DNA of 64,000 bases from Portibacter marinus (lineage in GTDB: Bacteria > Bacteroidota > Bacteroidia > Chitinophagales > Saprospiraceae): assembly GCF_021533195.1 (NCBI RefSeq), contig NZ_JAJNKB010000003.1, positions 335,001 to 399,000 of the forward strand. The letters are read 5' to 3'. Shown here in pieces: positions 54,572 through 61,046 of this stretch. The position numbers and the translations under genes are program-made. Positions within the stretch are counted from its first letter, which is position 1. Each line of letters begins with the position of its first letter. Under the pieces are notes generated by a model. It searched no databases and was not told the DNA's origin. It saw only the letters and a program-made list of their open reading frames with translations.

Positions 54572-54829
54572 ATGGAGCATTACGAGCACGATCTTGAATC
54601 GTTTAACATCCTGGACATGGATGAGCAGTTGAATATCGCGAAACACAAAGCTTCTAAAGTGGAAAGCATAGAAAGTGAGGAAGTACGAATAGACTTATAC
54701 AGCTATTGCGATTTTTTCATAGAATTGGTATTCAGAAAAGAGTTAAGAATTATAAAGGCCATCCGTGGTATTGATGCCATGGAATATGCTGAGAAATATA
54801 TTGAGTTAGAAGATTTGAACAGTTATTAA
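54572..54829 (+). CDS. Small acidic protein co-transcribed with rlmN
   Basis: 85 residues, no signal peptide or transmembrane segment. It is acidic and helical (MDEQLNIAKHKASKVESIES; YCDFFIELVFRKELRIIKAI). No family recognised. The four-base gap after rlmN and an ordinary amino-acid composition argue for a real gene that shares the rlmN transcript. Confidence 0.65.
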   Translation: MEHYEHDLESFNILDMDEQLNIAKHKASKVESIESEEVRIDLYSYCDFFIELVFRKELRIIKAIRGIDAMEYAEKYIELEDLNSY

Positions 54830-54874
54830 TTTTTGGGCTGGCTAGAAGCTGGTGTTTTAACACTGGATGATCTT

Positions 54875-54950
54875 GGACTTAATTTCAAGTTCTGTCCATT
54901 TAGACTACAAGTCTCGGACTGCAGCCCTAAATTCCATCATTAAGTCCGAG
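54875..54950. repeat. Intergenic inverted-repeat element, second copy of the CTCGGACT arms
   Basis: CTCGGACT at 54913-54920 and AGTCCGAG at 54943-54950 repeat the arms found at 2733-2804, here with a 22-base loop. A second nested pair, GGACTTAAT (54875-54883) and ATTAAGTCC (54939-54947), can form an alternative hairpin. It lies between two convergent small genes. Confidence 0.5.
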
Positions 54951-54953
54951 GTC

Positions 54954-55565
54954 CTACTGATCGATTTCTTTTTCGTCTGCTTTCTCTTCCTCTTCTTCTT
55001 CCTCGTCTCTCTTCCCGGCAATGATCCCTGGAGCAGCCATTAAAACCTGATCTTTAAGGCCATCCATGATGACATCAGCACCCTCTTCACCATCTCCTTC
55101 TCCATCGGTCGCTTCCATCTCCAGTTCTCCACTTAGTGAACTCATTGCACCTGCTTGTAATTTCGATTTATATAATTCGATTCTCTCTTGTACATCACCC
55201 AAAATTGCTTCCAGGCTTGCCTCATCCTTTTTCGATAAAGATTCATGACCAAGCTTATCAGCGATTTTTTGATACTCTTCAGTCAGCAGATGTAACTTGA
55301 CTTCATTGGTCTTGTCGATGCGTTCAATCTCATTCGTAGAACCTTTTATTTTCTGGACAAATTCATTGTTTCTGGAGGCATCCTTCTTTTTATCAGGTCT
55401 GGTTTTGTCTTGTGCTGCTTCCGTTTCAAATGGTTTTTCAGGAGGCATAAGAGAAGAAGATTTCTCTAACTGAGTAACGTACTCAGCATTAGACTGGTCA
55501 GTGGAATCCTGAAGCTTATCCTGCCTGTCTCTAATGATACTATCTGATTCTATCCTGTTGGGCAT
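54954..55565 (-). CDS. Charged, coiled-coil-like hypothetical protein
   Basis: 203 residues without a signal peptide. The first third is polar and probably disordered, the middle (KTNEVKLHLLTEEYQKIADK, EAILGDVQERIELYKSKLQA) is helical and coiled-coil-like, and a short Ala/Gly-rich helix (VLMAAPGIIAGKR) precedes a very acidic tail of consecutive glutamates. No family recognised. It lies downstream of ftsH in the same orientation, but a terminator separates them. Confidence 0.55.
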   Translation of the reverse strand: MPNRIESDSIIRDRQDKLQDSTDQSNAEYVTQLEKSSSLMPPEKPFETEAAQDKTRPDKKKDASRNNEFVQKIKGSTNEIERIDKTNEVKLHLLTEEYQKIADKLGHESLSKKDEASLEAILGDVQERIELYKSKLQAGAMSSLSGELEMEATDGEGDGEEGADVIMDGLKDQVLMAAPGIIAGKRDEEEEEEEKADEKEIDQ

Positions 55566-55649
55566 AAGATCTGTAAGTTACTGAATTATTCTAAATGGAT
55601 CAAGCGAAATACTGCAATGATTCGACTGCGTAATTACCTATTAATATCA

Positions 55650-55681
55650 AAAAAGGCCGTCAGAAAACTGGCAGCCTTTTT
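55650..55681 (-). terminator. Intrinsic terminator after ftsH
   Basis: Stem AAAAAGGC...GCCTTTTT with inner CAG/CTG pairing, one C-A mismatch and an AAAA loop on the plus strand. On the minus strand it is followed by a T-run after the stem, 33 bases past the ftsH stop. Confidence 0.8.
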
Positions 55682-55713
55682 ATTTTTTTTAGAGCATCAG
55701 GATGCAAACTTTA

Positions 55714-57660
55714 CTATTCTTTATCGTCTTTCACTCCATTAGAAGTTGCAAAAACCTCCGCTTCCGATGTAGGCTCTGCAGGACGTTCGCCGATCAAGGT
55801 TTCCACATCAGATTTCAGCAAGACCTCTTTCTCAAGTAGGGCCTGAGCTAAAATTTCTAATTCCTGACGCTTGTCTTTAAGAAGCTCCTGAGCTCTGATG
55901 TACTGTGCCTCTACCATTTTTCTTACTTCATCATCTATGAGTGTAGCAGTGTCATCTGAATATGGTTTACTGTATTGGTCTTGAGACATGCCGTAAAAGG
56001 AAACATTTCCAACCTTTTCATTCATTCCGTAGACAGATATCATGCTGTACGCCATTTTGGTCACCTGATCAAGGTCACTTTGGGCACCAGTGGATATCTT
56101 TCCAAAAACCAACTTTTCCGCTGCTCGGCCACCGAATGTCATACACATTCTATCCAGTAATGCCTCAGTTCTGGTAATGTATTCTTCTTTTGGTAAATAC
56201 TGGGCATAACCTAATGTTCCTATTCCTCTGGGAACGATGGTTACTTTGACCAATGGTGATGCATAAGGCAAATACCATCCACATATGGCGTGACCGGCTT
56301 CATGATAGGCAATGATCTGTTTCTCTTTAGGAGAAATCAGTTTGTTCTTTTTCTCTAAACCACCAATTACCCTGTCCAATGCATAATTAAAGTCGTCCAT
56401 ATCGACTTCTTTCTTATTTCTTCTCGCCGCGATCAAAGCTGCTTCATTGCACACATTTGCAATATCCGCTCCAGCAAATCCCGGAGTCATTTCTGATAAC
56501 TCACTCGCATCAATATCTGGACCTGTCTTAATATTCTTCAGATGCACCTTAAAAATAGCCTCTCTTCCTTTGAGATCGGGTCGGTCTATCCCAATTTGGC
56601 GATCAAAACGTCCTGGTCTTAAGAGCGCCGAATCCAATACATCCGGACGGTTCGTGGCAGCCATTAAGATTACACCCTTATCCGTACTAAATCCATCCAT
56701 CTCAACCAAAAGTTGATTCAAGGTATTTTCTCTTTCATCATTTCCACCTTGCATCGCTCCTTTTCCTCTTGCACGACCAATAGCGTCTATCTCATCTATA
56801 AATACAATACATGGGGCTTTCTCCCGCGCTTGCTTAAACAAATCACGTACCCTCGAAGCACCTACCCCCACAAACATCTCAACGAAATCAGAACCAGAGA
56901 TCGAAAAGAATGGAACACCTGCCTCGCCTGCAACGGCTTTAGCAAGAAGTGTCTTACCGGTTCCCGGAGGGCCTACCAGCAGCACTCCTTTCGGTATTTT
57001 ACCACCAAGTGAGGTGTATTTCTTTGGGTTTTTTAGGAAATCGACCACTTCCATGACCTCTTCTTTTGCTTCATCCAAACCGGCTACATCTTTAAAGGAG
57101 ACATTGACCTTCGCATTATTATCAAAGAGTGCAGCCTTAGATTTCCCTATGTTGAAAATCTGAGCTCCAGGCCCTGCTCCACCACCGCCTACGCGACGCA
57201 TAATAAATAGCCAGATAGCAATTAAAATAGCAAACGGTAAGACCCAGCCTAACAATGGTGCTAACCAGGACTCCTTTGTTTTATAAACCGGATCCACAAT
57301 GGTGCCTTCTTCTTTCAATTCAGCAACATATCGATCAAAAGTCTCTACAGATCCAATCTCAAAAGTATAATGGGGATTAACTCCTGTTACAAAATTGTTT
57401 TCTTTAATGTCGCCGTACTTATCAAGGGCTTCTTTCTTCAAGTAAACATTGACTGTTTTACCATTGATTACTTCTACATCCTTAATGTCACCCGCCTTTG
57501 CCATTTCGACAAAGGAATTCAATGTTGTAGTAGGTGCATTGGCACTGCTGTACATAAATATATTGAACACGAGAATCGAAGCAATCAATATCCCGTAAAT
57601 CCAATACGAATTTATCTTTGACTTGTTTTTGTTCTTATTATCGTTTCCTTTTTCACTCAT
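55714..57660 (-). CDS. ftsH: ATP-dependent zinc metalloprotease FtsH
   Basis: 648 residues. Two transmembrane helices (about 20-37 and 140-155) flank a periplasmic domain. Walker A GPPGTGKT (230-237), Walker [12 protein letters not shown] (284-294), second region of homology [20 protein letters not shown], and the zinc site HEAGH (453-457) with the downstream Asp in [11 protein letters not shown]. FtsH extracts and degrades membrane and short-lived cytoplasmic proteins. The preceding gene rsfS is 23 bases upstream, so they form an operon. Confidence 0.97.
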   Translation of the reverse strand: MSEKGNDNKNKNKSKINSYWIYGILIASILVFNIFMYSSANAPTTTLNSFVEMAKAGDIKDVEVINGKTVNVYLKKEALDKYGDIKENNFVTGVNPHYTFEIGSVETFDRYVAELKEEGTIVDPVYKTKESWLAPLLGWVLPFAILIAIWLFIMRRVGGGGAGPGAQIFNIGKSKAALFDNNAKVNVSFKDVAGLDEAKEEVMEVVDFLKNPKKYTSLGGKIPKGVLLVGPPGTGKTLLAKAVAGEAGVPFFSISGSDFVEMFVGVGASRVRDLFKQAREKAPCIVFIDEIDAIGRARGKGAMQGGNDERENTLNQLLVEMDGFSTDKGVILMAATNRPDVLDSALLRPGRFDRQIGIDRPDLKGREAIFKVHLKNIKTGPDIDASELSEMTPGFAGADIANVCNEAALIAARRNKKEVDMDDFNYALDRVIGGLEKKNKLISPKEKQIIAYHEAGHAICGWYLPYASPLVKVTIVPRGIGTLGYAQYLPKEEYITRTEALLDRMCMTFGGRAAEKLVFGKISTGAQSDLDQVTKMAYSMISVYGMNEKVGNVSFYGMSQDQYSKPYSDDTATLIDDEVRKMVEAQYIRAQELLKDKRQELEILAQALLEKEVLLKSDVETLIGERPAEPTSEAEVFATSNGVKDDKE

Positions 57661-57683
57661 AACTTAGCCTCAGGCTCATTTAA

Positions 57684-58067
57684 TTACAAATTCTGAAATT
57701 CTGTAAAGTCGGCATCGCTCCAAAGGTCTTCAAGATCGTATAAAGCTCTGGTTTCCGGATAGAAAACATGAACGATTGTATCGAAATAGTCTACTAAAAC
57801 CCAGGTAGAAGCTTCCTGACCTTCTCTATGTGGGATGAATCCCATTTCATCCTTAACCCTTTTGTACACATTACCCGCTATTGCTGAAACTTGTGTTGTG
57901 GAATCGCCTTCGCAAATGATAAAATAATCGGCAGGAGCCTCAGGTAAAGAGCGTAGATCAATTTTAACAATATTCTTTCCCTTGATGTCTTGTATAGAAT
58001 CTATGATCAACTCATTCAGCTCGGAGGTATCCGAAACGGCCTGAGTTGCTTGCTTTGTATTATTCAA
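57684..58067 (-). CDS. rsfS: Ribosomal silencing factor RsfS
   Basis: 127 residues. The Iojap/RsfS core is clear: DYFIICEGDSTTQVSAIAG, FIPHREGQEASTWVLVDYFD, VHVFYPETRALYDLEDLWSD. It binds ribosomal protein L14 and blocks subunit joining when nutrients are short. The only start in the frame is TTG at 58067; TAA lies 15 bases upstream and there is no ATG before the conserved core. It is the first gene of the rsfS-ftsH operon, divergent from birA. Confidence 0.94.
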   Translation of the reverse strand: MNNTKQATQAVSDTSELNELIIDSIQDIKGKNIVKIDLRSLPEAPADYFIICEGDSTTQVSAIAGNVYKRVKDEMGFIPHREGQEASTWVLVDYFDTIVHVFYPETRALYDLEDLWSDADFTEFQNL

Positions 58068-58169
58068 ATTGTTATTTAATTATTTGTTAGGCAAAGTTTT
58101 AATCACCCTAAGTTGTTATTATCTTTACCTGTTCATTGTTACAAACAAAACTACTAAATAAATAGTTTA

Positions 58170-58928
58170 TTGCCTACTAAATTAGACAGCCTATTCGCCG
58201 GCGCTAAGCACTATCACTTTAAGGAGACAGACTCTACTAACAAATACGCGCTTAATCTTATATCAAAAAACGCTCCAGCAGAAGGAACTGTGATTTCGGC
58301 TGACTTTCAGACATATGGTAGAGGACAATATGGCAGACAATGGATGTCAGAATCTACAAAAAACTTACTTTCATCGATAATCCTTTATCCCGAATTTCTT
58401 CCTGTTCATGAACAATTTTCATTGAGTAAGGCCATTTCACTTGCCGTGCAAAATACCCTACATTCTTTTTTGGCCTCCAAAGAAGTTAAAATTAAATGGC
58501 CTAATGATATATACTGCGGTCCCAAAAAAATAGGAGGAATACTGATTCAAAATATTATTGCTGGAAGTAGAATGAATGCCTCAGTGATCGGCTTAGGCAT
58601 TAATGTCAATCAGAAGAAATTTCCTGCTGATTTGAATGCAACTTCATTAGCACTGGAGTTAGGAGTGGATTTTGATAAAAGGGAACTGCTCGACTTTTTA
58701 TTGGTCGATATCAAAACAGAATACATGCTGCTTCAAAGGAATCTCCAGATCCAGGACAAAAGATACAACGATCATCTATATGCCAAGAATGAAATCCGTT
58801 TTTTCGAAGATCAGGAAAACAACCTTTTCTCTGCCAAGGTTTTATTTGTAAACCGGGAAGGCAATCTCATCGTGGAGCAAGATGGAGCTTATAAAGCCTA
58901 CAGCTTTGGAGAATTGAAATGGGTCTAA
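58170..58928 (+). CDS. birA: Biotin--[acetyl-CoA-carboxylase] ligase
   Basis: 252 residues, the catalytic-only form without the repressor helix-turn-helix. Motifs: ETDSTNKYALNLI, FQTYGRGQYGRQWMSESTKN (biotinyl-AMP loop) and VKIKWPNDIYCGPKKIGGIL. It attaches biotin to carboxylase carrier proteins. The start is TTG at 58170; TAA at 58155 closes the frame upstream and no ATG precedes the conserved first helix. It is divergent from rsfS, whose start is also TTG. Confidence 0.94.
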   Translation: MPTKLDSLFAGAKHYHFKETDSTNKYALNLISKNAPAEGTVISADFQTYGRGQYGRQWMSESTKNLLSSIILYPEFLPVHEQFSLSKAISLAVQNTLHSFLASKEVKIKWPNDIYCGPKKIGGILIQNIIAGSRMNASVIGLGINVNQKKFPADLNATSLALELGVDFDKRELLDFLLVDIKTEYMLLQRNLQIQDKRYNDHLYAKNEIRFFEDQENNLFSAKVLFVNREGNLIVEQDGAYKAYSFGELKWV

Positions 58929-59036
58929 CAATTTATGCTATTACGGTGCTATCAACTCTTCACGCTACGGAGTTTTAAACTCTTCAAATAATATCATTTC
59001 ATAGATTATTTTGAAAGTCAACAAGTATCACGAAGC

Positions 59037-60170
59037 TTATTTTTTTTCAAAGGTAAACTCTGGCAATTTAATGATTTCTCCACCTTTCAGAGCTGATTCA
59101 TGGGCGAGAATACCAACACAAGTGATATTTGCTGACTGTCTGGCATTAGGGTAAGGTGATTTATTCTCAATTAATGCCGAAATAAATTCGTGTGCCAAAT
59201 GTGGATGTGACCCACCATGTCCTGCACCTTGAGTAAATGATAAGTGTTGATGCTCATCTGAATCATACACGCCTCCTGTGGTAAAAGGTTGTATTTCTTT
59301 AGGCAGAAGTTTCGCATAGTCGGGTGCATCTACGTTTTCAGGAATTTCGGGTTCAGGTTTCTTTGCAGTATGCACTACCAGAGGATTACCTTCTTTCAAT
59401 GGCCATTCCACTGACTTTTTGGACCCATAAACTTCAAAGCTTTCTCGATATTGTCGGGCAACATCAAATAATGATCGATAAACCTGAGCACTTAGGTCTG
59501 AATCTTTAAATTTAATATGTGTCGTTTGTACAGCGAAGGGCGAATCATAATGTGAAATGAGTTCTTTTCTAATCGTTCCTGAACCAAAACAAGATACATA
59601 CTCTGCCTCTCCTCTAGTGAAACCCAAGACAGGACCAACGCAGTGTGTCGCATAATGCATTGGCGGCAACCCCGGCCAATAATTAGGCCATCCATCCATA
59701 TCCTGCTGATGACTAGCCTTTAAAAATTGAACTTTACCAAGCTCTCCTTCTTCATACAATTCTTTCATGAAGAGAAATTCTCTAGCATAAACCACAGTTT
59801 CCATCATCATATAGGTCAAACCTGTTTCCTCTGTGAGATTGACAATCTCCTCACATTCCTTCACTGTAGTCGCCATCGGTACCGTACACGCTACATGTTT
59901 TCCGGCTTTCAATGCTTTGATAGATTGAATCCCATGATCTGGTATTGGCGTATTAATATGTACTGCGTCGATTTCAGGATCTTGAATCAGCTCATCGAAT
60001 GAAGTAAATCGTTTCTCGATTTTAAACTTGTCAGCAATTTCATTCAATGATTGCTCAGATCTCTGACAAACCGCCATCATGTTGGCTTGAGGGTGTCGAA
60101 GGTAAATGGGAATAAACTCTGCACCGAATCCCAATCCCACAATTGCAATATTTATTTGACGATCTTTCAT
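59037..60170 (-). CDS. Gfo/Idh/MocA-family oxidoreductase
   Basis: 377 residues from the ATG at 60170 (a TTG six bases upstream adds two residues). N-terminal NAD(P)-binding fold with IAIVGLGFGAEFIPIYL (GxGxxG), then the family's signature region (HINTPIPDHGIQSIKALKAG KHVACTVPM, with the EK-equivalent motif reading CTVPM) and a C-terminal alpha/beta domain with the substrate-site histidine region (HATHCVGPVLGF-like HYATHCVGPVLGFTRGEAEY). No signal peptide. It oxidises or reduces a sugar or inositol hydroxyl. It follows the TIM-barrel gene by 11 bases in the sugar operon. Confidence 0.9.
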   Translation of the reverse strand: MKDRQINIAIVGLGFGAEFIPIYLRHPQANMMAVCQRSEQSLNEIADKFKIEKRFTSFDELIQDPEIDAVHINTPIPDHGIQSIKALKAGKHVACTVPMATTVKECEEIVNLTEETGLTYMMMETVVYAREFLFMKELYEEGELGKVQFLKASHQQDMDGWPNYWPGLPPMHYATHCVGPVLGFTRGEAEYVSCFGSGTIRKELISHYDSPFAVQTTHIKFKDSDLSAQVYRSLFDVARQYRESFEVYGSKKSVEWPLKEGNPLVVHTAKKPEPEIPENVDAPDYAKLLPKEIQPFTTGGVYDSDEHQHLSFTQGAGHGGSHPHLAHEFISALIENKSPYPNARQSANITCVGILAHESALKGGEIIKLPEFTFEKK

Positions 60171-60181
60171 TTTCAACTCGT

Positions 60182-61042
60182 TTAATTTTTAAAAACTGTT
60201 TTCATGTGTGCCAATCCCTTGGAAGCGAACTCATCCTGATTCTTGGCCAGGTTTTTCCAAATACAAACTGCCGCCGCCAGTTCCTTGTTTTCAGGCGTAA
60301 AACTCTCAATAACTATTGATCCCTGGTAATTAATATCTAATAATCCTTTGGCAAATTCAGACCAGGGAGTCAGCCCTGTGCCGGGGATGCCTCTGTGGTT
60401 TTCGCTGATTTGTATATGGATCAAATGATCACCCACTGTATTGATTGCTTTGCGTATATCACTTTCCTCAATTGTCATATGAAATCCATCGAGAATGACT
60501 TTTGCGGAGGGATGATTGATGTCATTCACCAATTTAAGAACATCATCTGCCGTATTAATTAAGTCGGATTCAAATCGATTCAATGGCTCTAAAGCAATCT
60601 CTTGTCCAAACTGCTCAGCGATGAGGCAAACCTTAGACAGATTTTCAACTGCTCTGGACCACTCCCGATTCCTTTGCTCTTGAGGAACCAATCTAGCCTT
60701 CCCAACAGCAGAATACATTGGCCCCGCCACAAACTTTGTTCCCAAAACATTTCCCAGCTCAAAACATTTACGAAGGTATTTGAAGCAATTTTCATGAAGT
60801 TGTGTATCATCTGCAGTCAAGTCCTTCGTAGGTCCGAAAACCCCGCATATACTTGCTTTCAAATCATTGGCGTTCAAAGCTTCCACAACTTCATTTCCAT
60901 TAATTAATTCCGGGTCCTCAACAGGTATTTCTACCAGATCAAATCCCATTTTCTTGATTTTTGGAAAAAGTGATATGGATGAAGTTTTGAAAGGAGACTC
61001 CCAAAGCCAGGTGCTTACTCCAAAATTGTAGCTTAAACTCAT
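60182..61042 (-). CDS. Sugar phosphate isomerase/epimerase family protein (xylose-isomerase-like TIM barrel)
   Basis: 286 residues. TIM-barrel metal site pattern of the D-tagatose/D-psicose 3-epimerase and IolE/IolI group: ALEPLNRFESDLINTADD (first glutamate), VILDGFHMTIEESDIRKAI (Asp-His), LIHIQISENHRGIPGTGL (His) and GSIVIESFTP (second catalytic Glu). It probably isomerises or epimerises a ketosugar at C3. It starts four bases after the azurin-tailed protein ends and precedes the Gfo/Idh/MocA gene, the standard arrangement of 3-keto-sugar pathways. Confidence 0.9.
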   Translation of the reverse strand: MSLSYNFGVSTWLWESPFKTSSISLFPKIKKMGFDLVEIPVEDPELINGNEVVEALNANDLKASICGVFGPTKDLTADDTQLHENCFKYLRKCFELGNVLGTKFVAGPMYSAVGKARLVPQEQRNREWSRAVENLSKVCLIAEQFGQEIALEPLNRFESDLINTADDVLKLVNDINHPSAKVILDGFHMTIEESDIRKAINTVGDHLIHIQISENHRGIPGTGLTPWSEFAKGLLDINYQGSIVIESFTPENKELAAAVCIWKNLAKNQDEFASKGLAHMKTVFKN

Positions 61043-61046
61043 TTTT

